Below, piece after piece: positions 54,688 through 62,090 of a stretch of 64,000 nucleotides of DNA; the first letter of the stretch is position 1, and each line of letters begins with the position of its first letter. The notes beneath the pieces are model-generated. The model was given only the letters and a program-made list of their open reading frames with translations. It searched no databases and was not told the DNA's origin. Both the position numbers and the translations under genes were made by a program. Origin of the DNA: Bacteroidales bacterium (GTDB taxonomy: Bacteria; Bacteroidota; Bacteroidia; Bacteroidales; UBA932); NCBI GenBank assembly GCA_017627955.1, contig JAGAFU010000052.1, positions 62,001 to 126,000 on the forward strand, written 5' to 3'.

Positions 54688-55387
54688 CGCTCCCTTCGAT
54701 CAAAATGTAGTCGTCCAGCATCTCCTGAAGCTTTTCCGGGGAGTTGAACATTATGGCATCCAGGATTGAGAGTTTTTGTACGAAAGGGCCCTTGAATTGC
54801 TTGTATTCCGGGAGGCCGGACTTGAGGAACCGGAGCGTTAGGCCTTGCTCCGCGAACTTGTCCTTGTCATACAGGGCCATTCCTCCGATAGCATTGATGT
54901 ATGTGTCCGCTCCTGTCCTTCGGCAGGCGTCGTAGATGCGTTCCTCCTTCTTGAACCGGGAATTACCGACCAGCTCCGACGACCTTTTCATTGGTGTTGT
55001 GATTCGCAGGAAAGAGCAGACTTCCCTAATTGAATTCTCAAGGAAATCCGCCAGATTGGTCTCCGGACACCGCAAGACGCGCTCAGCCAGTGAGAACCCG
55101 TTATCGAAATATGGGGCCTTCCGGTAGGCGAACTCAAGGGTCTTGAGTTTTTTCCCTATATTGATGGGCATCAGCTCAATGTCTTTTATGAGCCTGTAAC
55201 TGTTTCTCTTCTTGATCTCTACCCTGAAGAATAAAGGTTCCCCTTCCACCAGGATCCGGTTGCGGCAGATCCAACCGCTCTTGATATAGTTGTAGTCGTC
55301 GCTGATCAAGAACAGATCCGAGGCCTTGATGAGCTGCCACCAGGCGAGGTAAGGCAGGAAATATGGCTGGTTGCCGGCAAGGATCAT
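54680..55387 (-). CDS. WbqC family protein
   Basis: This 235-residue protein starts MILAGNQPYFLPYLAWWQL with the family Gln-Pro-x-Phe/Tyr motif, then NYIKSGWICRNRIL and a conserved C-terminal block (AIGGMALYDKDKF). WbqC proteins occur in O-antigen and other glycan or small-molecule clusters, and their biochemistry is unsettled. The 4-base overlap with the upstream gene and 8-base overlap with the downstream one show shared expression. Confidence 0.88.
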   Translation of the reverse strand: MILAGNQPYFLPYLAWWQLIKASDLFLISDDYNYIKSGWICRNRILVEGEPLFFRVEIKKRNSYRLIKDIELMPINIGKKLKTLEFAYRKAPYFDNGFSLAERVLRCPETNLADFLENSIREVCSFLRITTPMKRSSELVGNSRFKKEERIYDACRRTGADTYINAIGGMALYDKDKFAEQGLTLRFLKSGLPEYKQFKGPFVQKLSILDAIMFNSPEKLQEMLDDYILIEGSDG

Positions 55388-56559
55388 AAGATGTCGCAGT
55401 ATTCAAGTAACGTAGGATCGTCAGTGAGAAGCGGGCAAGCCTTGCGGTCGTCGCCGACATTGGTCACAGGCAGGCTCGATGTCCTGAACAACCCGGATCC
55501 GAAATACCTGTCGTCCACGCAGAGCATCATGCCACAGATGTAGTCCTCGAAAGCCTGTCCCTCCCACACTGTGTGGAAGGTCCTTTGCTTGATGAACGGT
55601 TGGATCACCATGCCCTCCGGATTAAGCCCTCTCCATTCCTCGTCGCTGGAAAGAATTCCGGCCTTGACGCCCTCGCTCTTTCCGAGGCGGTAGGGTTTCA
55701 GAATGTAATTGTCTTTGTTTTTGCGGGCATCCTCAAGTAAATCAATGGCTTCCGGAGAAGCGCAATCCCAAGTGGGGATCGCGTGGGATCGAAGGAAAGA
55801 TGTCTCCTCCGGAGTGAGGCAACCACCGGTGAAACAATCCTCGAACCATAGCCTCATGAAGCGTTTGTCGTGGATGAGGAATATATTCCTGAAGTCACTG
55901 TACATCCCGCGGTCCGCCATCGCCTTGATGGTCTCCATGCTGAAAGACAGGATATCCCTCTGGTTCAGGGCGCTTATGAGGAAAACTCCGTCATTCGCCC
56001 ATTCTTTCCGGCGGCTCTCGACTTCCTCCGCCTCCAGGATGGTCATCCTATGTCCCAGTTTCTCGTAGAAATCCTTGTAAAGGCGGATCTCATTAGTCCT
56101 GTCAGAGCTTTTCAGGACGAATATGTCCCTCCGGCCGGCAGCGATCGATGCCATGTAGTCCATCAGGTCCGGATACTCCGTCTCCCTCCTGGCCCCGGGG
56201 AAACGCCTCATGAACCGGTCAGCCGCCTCTTCCGCGAAGGATGAGATGAATATCCCATGAGCGAAAAACCGGGAAGTTATCTCGCAGATCCTTAAGGCCC
56301 CGTCCTCCCCGACGATGTAGTCAGGCCTCCAAGTCCCGGCCTTGAAAGGAAATCTGTCTTGATAGTCAAGTATTTCCAGTTCTTTTTCTCCAAGCGGCAT
56401 CCACTTGGGGAGATACTCCTTGTAATTGAGGGCAAGATATTCCGAACATTTGTAAAGAATCCGGTGGAGCCTCTTTAGCTCCGCCCTGCGCTCTGATGTG
56501 ATGGCCACCGGTTTTTCGTGATACCATCTCAGGTAGTAATCTGAAAGGTTGGTGATCAT
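55384..56559 (-). CDS. ATP-grasp-like protein
   Basis: This 391-residue protein has a central Lys motif ILKPYRLGKSEGVKAG and a later acidic-aromatic block (GMVIQPFIKQRTF), both like circularly permuted ATP-grasp or glutathionylspermidine-synthase-like enzymes, which join a carboxylate to an amine. An N-terminal region (RPDYIVGEDGALRICEITSRF) also resembles such folds. The exact family is uncertain. It is coupled by 4-base overlaps to both neighbours. Confidence 0.65.
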   Translation of the reverse strand: MITNLSDYYLRWYHEKPVAITSERRAELKRLHRILYKCSEYLALNYKEYLPKWMPLGEKELEILDYQDRFPFKAGTWRPDYIVGEDGALRICEITSRFFAHGIFISSFAEEAADRFMRRFPGARRETEYPDLMDYMASIAAGRRDIFVLKSSDRTNEIRLYKDFYEKLGHRMTILEAEEVESRRKEWANDGVFLISALNQRDILSFSMETIKAMADRGMYSDFRNIFLIHDKRFMRLWFEDCFTGGCLTPEETSFLRSHAIPTWDCASPEAIDLLEDARKNKDNYILKPYRLGKSEGVKAGILSSDEEWRGLNPEGMVIQPFIKQRTFHTVWEGQAFEDYICGMMLCVDDRYFGSGLFRTSSLPVTNVGDDRKACPLLTDDPTLLEYCDIL

Positions 56560-57776
56560 TTCTCAAAAAGCCGGCTTTGGTAGCCGAGGCACTGGAAGCC
56601 GTTACGGTTAATAAGAGGTATCATCTCCTCGCTGATTCCCAGTTGCTTACGAACCCAGTAGCAGATGGAGACACTCATCCCGATAGAGTCGGTGTATGCC
56701 ATCATTTTCCGGATATTCCCGATGCTGACCTTCCGGTCCGGGGCTGTCCGCCCCCTTTGCTTGCGGTGGTCCGCATTTGACGGCATCAGGTAATCCTCGT
56801 AGAGTTGCCGCTCCATCTCTTTGTCGAATGCCCCGAGATACGGCCCCAGAATGGCCAGGTTCTCCATGCAGACAGTCAGGAATTCAGGCTTATAGTTGAT
56901 GATTCCGGATGAACGAAGGGTGTCAAAGAAACTCTTTATCCCTTCCGGTGTCAGGCAAGGGGTGAAGATCGGCTGAACCAAAGCCGAGTTGGCGGGGATC
57001 CCTCGCTCCTGGCATAGCCTGACCGCTCTCATCCTCTCCTCCAACGGGGCCGCGAACGGCTCTATTATGTCCCTGAAGGCGGAGGGCATGATCGAGACGC
57101 TGGTGTTGAACTGCATCCTCTCCTTCAGTTGCGCGAACAGGTCCAGGATGCTTTCACCTTGATGCTTGAACATCAGATGCTCCGCTCCGGCTTTAGACGC
57201 GATGAACAACCTTGCCTTGGATTCCGGGCATCTTTTGAAATGCGCGATGAATTCCCGAAGGATCATGTGGGCCACGCCCGTAAGAAGGGAGGCCTCCTGG
57301 AAGGCTTCGGTTTTGGGGGAGAAGTAATAATAGTGATTCTTGTTTTCGGAAAGGGGACCGTTTTTCTCCTCCAGCAGTTTCCTGACATAGAGAGGATAAT
57401 TGAGGTCTACAGTCAGCTCCCTCTCGTGAGCTCCGTCGGTCACCAGGCAATACTGGCATCCGACACCGCAGCCTCCCACCGGATTGATCTCATAAGTGAG
57501 CGTCGGGCAGCGTCCTGTGTAGTTGTGGATCTCGTCCATGACCGCCCCCGGATCTCCCTCGATTGTGCTGAACCTTGGGCGGGGAATCAAGGTCCTGTCC
57601 TCGAGCCTTTCCTTTAGGATCCGGCTGCCTCTTTCCAGTCCCGCAAGAGTCTCTGGATCAGGGGCCACGCTTACTCCCATCGATTTAAGATACTCATAAT
57701 CCACAACTGGAGGGGAAAACCCCTCCAGGTTGTAGACATTAGTTTCTCGGGAATATAACGGGGTATAACTTGTCAT
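56556..57776 (-). CDS. Radical SAM protein, SPL-like
   Basis: This 406-residue protein has the 4Fe-4S motif CGVGCQYC (Cys103, Cys107, Cys110; CxxxCxxC) in NPVGGCGVGCQYCLV, which is close to the spore photoproduct lyase-like group. Later blocks are less conserved. It starts 16 bases after a RhaT-type transporter behind a strong Shine-Dalgarno GGAGGT. Function is unknown; the partners suggest a modification pathway rather than DNA repair. Confidence 0.82.
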   Translation of the reverse strand: MTSYTPLYSRETNVYNLEGFSPPVVDYEYLKSMGVSVAPDPETLAGLERGSRILKERLEDRTLIPRPRFSTIEGDPGAVMDEIHNYTGRCPTLTYEINPVGGCGVGCQYCLVTDGAHERELTVDLNYPLYVRKLLEEKNGPLSENKNHYYYFSPKTEAFQEASLLTGVAHMILREFIAHFKRCPESKARLFIASKAGAEHLMFKHQGESILDLFAQLKERMQFNTSVSIMPSAFRDIIEPFAAPLEERMRAVRLCQERGIPANSALVQPIFTPCLTPEGIKSFFDTLRSSGIINYKPEFLTVCMENLAILGPYLGAFDKEMERQLYEDYLMPSNADHRKQRGRTAPDRKVSIGNIRKMMAYTDSIGMSVSICYWVRKQLGISEEMIPLINRNGFQCLGYQSRLFEK

Positions 57777-57792
57777 AGCGCTATACCTCCGG

Positions 57793-58818
57793 TTAATTGG
57801 CCATGAGTTGCGGCAGGAAGGTGCTGAACACCAAGACTATAAGGCCAATGACAAGCACTGCGATGGTCTTCTTCGACACACCCTTCCATTCCTTGAGGAT
57901 AATGCCCCAGACATTGGAGAAGGTGACGTTGAGAGCCATGAGAATGCACCAGCTGAAGGTGATAAGGACAGGGTAGTTGGTAAGGAATCCCTTTCCAAGG
58001 CTGAGACCGAAGAACTGGCTGTACCACAGCAAACCGGCCAGGCAGCAGAACACGAGGTTGTTTGCCCAGAGGTTGCCCTTCTTGTAGTCTCCCCAAGTCT
58101 TGTTCTTGCTGTTCTGGAAGAAGCAATAGGCGGCATTGGTAAGAAAGCCTCCGAAGGTCACGAGCATCGTGGCCGGAAGGGTCTGGAATATGGGTTTCGT
58201 GCCAGGCAGGAAGAGATCCTTTCCGAAGCTGAGGCCGATGTTGAAGCAGGCGCTCATGAAACCGGCGAGCAAGGCCACGAATATTCCCTTGCCGAAGTTG
58301 AAGTCCTTGACGGCCTTCTTCTTCTCTTCCTCGGGAAGGGCGGCGGATTTCATCGCTCCGGCTACTCCGATGATGGCGATTCCGATCAAGGTCACGACGA
58401 CTCCGACAATCACCGCGGTCGTCAGGTCACTGGCGTGTCCTGTGAACACCGGGCCGAGGATGGCTCCGAGTCCGGAACATGTTCCAAGGGCGATTGACTG
58501 TCCGAGGGCGACGCCAAGATAGCGCATTGAGAGACCGAAGGTCAGTCCTCCCACACCCCAAAGGACACCGAAGAGGATCGTCAGCCACGCGGCTTTGGGA
58601 TCGGCGTTGATGAGGGTCAGCAAGTTCCCGAAGGATCCACCCGTCCCCGAGACGGAGAGTATGGACCCGAGAAGAGGGAACACGAGCCATGCGAAAATAC
58701 CTTGGATGATCCAGTAACTTTCCCAGCTCCAGTCTTTTATCTTGTTGATTGGTACATAGCTTGACGACTGGCAGAACGCTCCGATGGCGATAATGAGAAG
58801 ACCGATTACTAGTTCCAT
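57793..58818 (-). CDS. RhaT-like sugar transporter
   Basis: This 341-residue membrane protein has ten helices and matches the L-rhamnose/H+ symporter RhaT family, with FCQSSSYVPINKIKDWSWESYW at its start and GVGGLTFGLSMRYLGVALGQS. No rhamnose catabolic genes are in the window. The nearest gene in its direction is the radical SAM gene, 16 bases away. The substrate could be another deoxysugar. Confidence 0.85.
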   Translation of the reverse strand: MELVIGLLIIAIGAFCQSSSYVPINKIKDWSWESYWIIQGIFAWLVFPLLGSILSVSGTGGSFGNLLTLINADPKAAWLTILFGVLWGVGGLTFGLSMRYLGVALGQSIALGTCSGLGAILGPVFTGHASDLTTAVIVGVVVTLIGIAIIGVAGAMKSAALPEEEKKKAVKDFNFGKGIFVALLAGFMSACFNIGLSFGKDLFLPGTKPIFQTLPATMLVTFGGFLTNAAYCFFQNSKNKTWGDYKKGNLWANNLVFCCLAGLLWYSQFFGLSLGKGFLTNYPVLITFSWCILMALNVTFSNVWGIILKEWKGVSKKTIAVLVIGLIVLVFSTFLPQLMAN

Positions 58819-58875
58819 ATTATCTCTACTTTTAGATTATCTCCGCTATATTAGCGAAAAATGGCGAGAAAACCT

Positions 58876-58908
58876 ATAAAAAAGAAAAAAGGTGCCGTCA
58901 AAGGCACC
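58876..58908 (-). terminator. Terminator of the tRNA-Glu gene
   Basis: On the minus strand GGTGCC and GGCACC (58891-58908) pair across a 6-base loop and are followed by a T-rich run (58876-58890). Confidence 0.85.
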
Positions 58909-58910
58909 TC

Positions 58911-58985
58911 TGGTACTGGGTAGGAGAATCGAACTCCTATTGCAAGATTGAGAATCTTGAGTACTAACCGTTATACGAACCCAGC
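58911..58985 (-). tRNA. tRNA-Glu (anticodon CTC), CCA encoded
   Basis: Minus strand: acceptor GCTGGGT pairs with ACCCAGT (first pair G-T), anticodon stem CAAGA/TCTTG with loop TTCTCAA (anticodon complement at 58950-58952), T arm AGGAG-TTCGATT-CTCCT. The discriminator A is followed by CCA at 58911-58913, unlike tRNA-Thr in this window. Confidence 0.93.
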
Positions 58986-59000
58986 ATTGGGTTGGGATTG

Positions 59001-59031
59001 CAAAGATAGACAAAATAATTTATGATGCAAA
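59001..59031 (-). promoter_or_regulatory. Promoter of tRNA-Glu
   Basis: On the minus strand -33 TTTG (59028-59031) and -7 TATCTTTG (59001-59008) have a 19-base gap, 15 bases before the tRNA. Confidence 0.7.
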
Positions 59032-59059
59032 AAAAAGTCGCGCTTTAGCGCGACTTTTT
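59031..59059. terminator. Terminator of rpmE2
   Basis: GTCGCGCT (59037-59044) pairs with AGCGCGAC (59047-59054) with A and T runs on the two sides, so it can act on both strands. It also overlaps the -33 of the tRNA-Glu promoter. Confidence 0.85.
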
Positions 59060-59077
59060 GAACCGTTGCCGTCAGGA

Positions 59078-59329
59078 TTATTTCCTGCGGTCCTTGTATC
59101 TCTGGTAGAATTTGTCGACGCGACCGGCGGTGTCAACGAGCTTGACCTTGCCAGTGTAGAAGGGGTGAGAGGTGTTGGAGATCTCAACCTTCACGACCGG
59201 GTACTCGACGCCGTCCACCATGAGAGTCTCTTTGGTCTCAGCGCAGGAACGGGTGATGAACACGGTCTCGTTTGACATATCCTTGAAAGCTACAAGGCGG
59301 TAGGTTTCGGGATGAAGTCCTTTTTTCAT
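59078..59329 (-). CDS. rpmE2: 50S ribosomal protein L31 type B
   Basis: This 83-residue protein has the type B signature: start MKKGLHPETYR, the insertion around SCAETKETLMV, SNTSHPFYTGK and the end FYQRYKDRRK. It lacks the CxxC Zn ligands of type A, so it works in low zinc. No Zur box was identified. Its promoter -7 TATCTTTG (minus, 59375-59382) has a CTTG -33 at 20 bases. Confidence 0.95.
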   Translation of the reverse strand: MKKGLHPETYRLVAFKDMSNETVFITRSCAETKETLMVDGVEYPVVKVEISNTSHPFYTGKVKLVDTAGRVDKFYQRYKDRRK

Positions 59330-59374
59330 TGCTTTACGATATTAATTGTACAATCTTTCGCTGTAAAAAGCCTG

Positions 59375-59405
59375 CAAAGATAATTCTTTTCCCGGAATAA
59401 TCAAG
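59375..59405 (-). promoter_or_regulatory. Promoter of rpmE2
   Basis: Minus strand TATCTTTG (59375-59382) with CTTG near 59402-59405. The start codon is at 59329, 45 bases beyond the -7 element. Confidence 0.6.
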
Positions 59406-59426
59406 CGTCCCGTGTCAAAAAAACAC

Positions 59427-60569
59427 CTATTTGAAGAGTTTTGGCGCGAAGGTGTTGAGGTATAGCCTCCAGTTGGCCCAAGTATGTCCGCCGTCCGAGA
59501 CGAAGAAGACATGATCGAGCCCTTGCTCCGTCAGGGTTTTGTCCAGGGCTTTGGAACCCTCGAAAAGGAAGTCCGCGTCGCCGCAAGCCAGGAAGTAGAG
59601 TTTCACTCCGGCCTTCTTGAGAGCCGCGACTTGCTCAGGAGTAGCGCTTCCGGCGGCCGAAAGGGGGCAGATGTAATCGAACATCTCAGGGTAGAGATTT
59701 GATGCGGCTATTGTGTGCCCGCCACCCATCGAGAGGCCGGCGATGGCTCTTGAAGCCGGTTTGGGGATCGCGCGGAAGTTCTTCTCGATGAAGGGGACTA
59801 TTTCCGTGCAGAGACTCTTGACATAGGCGTTCCGGTTCTCCTCCGATCTCCAGTTGATGGATTTCTCGGGAATATTCAGTGTTCTGGCGGCCTGCTGGCC
59901 TGGGTTGCCGTTGGGCATGACCACGATCATGGGCTCGGCGAGACCTTTCTCGATGAGATTGTCAAGAATCTGGGCGGTCCTGCCCATAGAGATCCAGGCC
60001 TCCTCGTCACCGCCCGCGCCGTGGAGCAGGTACAGGACAGGATATTTCTTCTTCGGGTTGTTCTCGTAACCGTAGGGAGTGTAGACGGTGAGCCTCCGGC
60101 TGTAGCCGAGGATCGCGCTGTCGTACCAAGGATGGCTGACAGTACCATGGGTCTTCGCCTCACCATAGTTCTCCGTCCTCTCGCCCGGGACGATCAGCAT
60201 CGGAAGATACCTTGTGCCATCCCTTTGGACAAGGACGTTCTGGGGATCATTGACAGCGACACCGTCGACGACGAAATTGTAGGTGTAGATCTCCGGAGAG
60301 GGGAGGGGGATCTTTACGGACCAGACGTTACCTTCTCCTCTTGCCATGTCGATTGTCCCGCCCCACGGGTTAGGCATCCATGAGCCGCTGAGCTTGACGA
60401 TGGTTGCGTAATCGGCTTTAAGCCTGAAAGTTACGCTGTCGCCTTGAATCTCCGGAGAGATGACAGGCCTTTGGTTCCCTCTCGCGAAATTGGCGAGTTC
60501 TTGAGCATCCGTCGCCATGGCGGTCGCCAGGATCAGGATGATGGTGAAAAGTTTGCGTTTCATATTCAT
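59427..60569 (-). CDS. Exported esterase with N-terminal CBM48-like domain
   Basis: This 380-residue protein has a signal peptide ending TDAQE, an N-terminal E-set/CBM48-like region (about 50-125; SWMPNPWGGTIDM, YTYNFVVDG) and an esterase D-type alpha/beta hydrolase. The nucleophile is the Ser of IAGLSMGGG; the Asp and His lie in the C-terminal part (DGGHTWANW). The layout is that of feruloyl/acetyl esterases of Bacteroidetes. The start at 60569 or 60563 fits the signal peptide; the 60635 start would overlap the S4 gene. Confidence 0.88.
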   Translation of the reverse strand: MNMKRKLFTIILILATAMATDAQELANFARGNQRPVISPEIQGDSVTFRLKADYATIVKLSGSWMPNPWGGTIDMARGEGNVWSVKIPLPSPEIYTYNFVVDGVAVNDPQNVLVQRDGTRYLPMLIVPGERTENYGEAKTHGTVSHPWYDSAILGYSRRLTVYTPYGYENNPKKKYPVLYLLHGAGGDEEAWISMGRTAQILDNLIEKGLAEPMIVVMPNGNPGQQAARTLNIPEKSINWRSEENRNAYVKSLCTEIVPFIEKNFRAIPKPASRAIAGLSMGGGHTIAASNLYPEMFDYICPLSAAGSATPEQVAALKKAGVKLYFLACGDADFLFEGSKALDKTLTEQGLDHVFFVSDGGHTWANWRLYLNTFAPKLFK

Positions 60570-60594
60570 AAACTGGTTATCAGATGTGTGTTTC

Positions 60595-61041
60595 TCAGGT
60601 GTAATCTTCTTCATCGTCCGAGTCATCGTCGTCATTGTAGAGGCCGAAATCAGCCGCGATGTCGAACTTGTCCCAGGCGTCCTCCATCTCGCGCCTCTCT
60701 TTCTTTGTCGGGCGTCCGGTGCCCCTCTCCCTTCGGAGGAAGAAGGTCTCGACCGGGGCCCGGAGCTTGTCGAGCTCTTCCTGAGGGGTCAGGTTCTCGG
60801 CGAAGTCCGGCACGAGCTTCGCTCCAAGGCGATGTGAGGGGATCTGCTTGAGTTTGTAGGTGTACTGGATGATACCCTTGTGTACGCTTATGGTCTCACC
60901 CGCGCGGACCATCCTGGAAGGCTTGACGTTCGATCCGTCAATCTTGACTTTTCCGCCTTTGCAGGCATCTGTGGCCTCTGTCCTGGTCTTGTAGACCCGT
61001 AATGCCCAGAGGACTTTGTCGATTCTGTCAGTCTCTGCCAT
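60595..61041 (-). CDS. S4 domain RNA-binding protein (Hsp15/RqcP-like)
   Basis: This 148-residue protein starts MAETDRIDKVLWALRVYKTR and contains a single S4 fold (DACKGGKVKIDGSNVKPSR). An Asp-rich tail of DDDDSDDEEDY follows. Hsp15-type proteins bind stalled 50S subunits carrying peptidyl-tRNA. A longer frame to 61467 overlaps manA and was rejected. It ends 4 bases before... the manA-like gene lies upstream at a 4-base gap, so they are co-transcribed. Confidence 0.9.
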   Translation of the reverse strand: MAETDRIDKVLWALRVYKTRTEATDACKGGKVKIDGSNVKPSRMVRAGETISVHKGIIQYTYKLKQIPSHRLGAKLVPDFAENLTPQEELDKLRAPVETFFLRRERGTGRPTKKERREMEDAWDKFDIAADFGLYNDDDDSDDEEDYT

Positions 61042-61045
61042 GGTT

Positions 61046-62053
61046 TTAGTTCCAATTCCTGATGTGGGGATCCGGAGCTTGATCTTCGGAAGGGGCTCCG
61101 GTGTAGGAATCCGCGTCGCGTCGTTCTTTGACGGACACTTCGAGAAGAGAGGTGCCTTCCGTGAGAGGAAGCAGGAGGATGTCGTGGACTTCAGAAGGCA
61201 GCAAAACAGTCTGGCCAACCTTGAAGATGACCTGATCGAAACCCTCCGCTCCTGGAGACGGCTGGATGGCAGCCTCCCCGGAAAGGCAATGGTAGACGGC
61301 GAAGCATCCTGGCTGCTCGCTGAATATGTGGAGGGGATCCTTAAGATCCAGCTTTTTAACCACAAACTCGTCCCTATCCGCGAGAGTGGCATCGGCGGCA
61401 TGGGCGCGCCGGTGTTTCCCCATATTAATAAGGTCAAATGCCTCTTCAAGCAGAAGCTCCTCACCATCAGGAAGATCCACTCCCCAGTTGTGGATGTTGA
61501 AGGCTAGCTCGGAACTTTCTGAAACTTCGAGGATCGTAAGACCAGGCCCGGCCGCGAAAACCGTCCCGGGCTCTATAAGGATGGACTCTCCTTTTACGGG
61601 GGTGATCTCGTTCAACACTTCTTTGATGCTCCCATCCTGACAGCGCTGGTAAAACTCCCCGGCGGTGAGGTCCTTGGATAATCCGAGATAGGCTTTAGGA
61701 TCTTCACCGGTGTCCAGAATATACCAGAGCGCTGTTTTCCCGAGCGAATCGTAGCGTTCCTCTGCCTCCGCGTCAGGGATGTTGACTTGAAGCGGCTGCC
61801 AAGTGCTGGTCTTGATCTCCTTTATCATAATAGGGAACTGCAGGCCGTAGTATTCGAAAGCCTCATCCCCGACAACCCTCTCAAGATAGGTCCCCATAAG
61901 CTCGCTGAGCGTGTTGCCCGCGAACCAGCCTCCACCGATCATCGAGTCAACGGATCCCAGATCAGCTATCTTGTAGCTGACACTGCCCCAGTGGGTGACG
62001 ATGTCGTCAGGTAAAAATGAGATAGGGTATAGTTTTCTCTCGTTGTCGTCCAT
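61046..62053 (-). CDS. Class I mannose-6-phosphate isomerase-like protein lacking metal ligands
   Basis: This 335-residue double cupin follows the short ManA layout throughout (LQFPIMIKEI, WQPLQV, GKTALWYI, IEPGTVFAAG, NIHNWG). In active enzymes the Zn ligands are the His of QVH, the Glu of GKTE and the His of GTVHA. Here the positions are Asn91, Ala108 and Phe166. All three are lost, so classical isomerisation is unlikely. It may be a sugar-binding or regulatory pseudoenzyme. It has its own promoter at 62073-62080. Confidence 0.85.
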   Translation of the reverse strand: MDDNERKLYPISFLPDDIVTHWGSVSYKIADLGSVDSMIGGGWFAGNTLSELMGTYLERVVGDEAFEYYGLQFPIMIKEIKTSTWQPLQVNIPDAEAEERYDSLGKTALWYILDTGEDPKAYLGLSKDLTAGEFYQRCQDGSIKEVLNEITPVKGESILIEPGTVFAAGPGLTILEVSESSELAFNIHNWGVDLPDGEELLLEEAFDLINMGKHRRAHAADATLADRDEFVVKKLDLKDPLHIFSEQPGCFAVYHCLSGEAAIQPSPGAEGFDQVIFKVGQTVLLPSEVHDILLLPLTEGTSLLEVSVKERRDADSYTGAPSEDQAPDPHIRNWN

Positions 62054-62072
62054 TTCTTGTAATGAGTTTTTA

Positions 62073-62080
62073 CAAATATA
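62073..62080 (-). promoter_or_regulatory. Promoter -7 element for the ManA-like gene
   Basis: Minus strand TATATTTG, 19 bases before the start codon. A second similar element, TATTTTTG, lies at 62082-62089. Confidence 0.5.
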
Positions 62081-62090
62081 TCAAAAATAC

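Noticed and set aside
56556..57776. Spore photoproduct lyase function for the radical SAM gene
   Set aside because: The cluster motif fits, but the neighbours do not suggest DNA repair and this phylum makes no spores.
61042..61467. N-terminal extension of the S4 protein
   Set aside because: It overlaps the ManA-like gene on the same strand in another frame, and the S4 family starts at MAETDRIDK.
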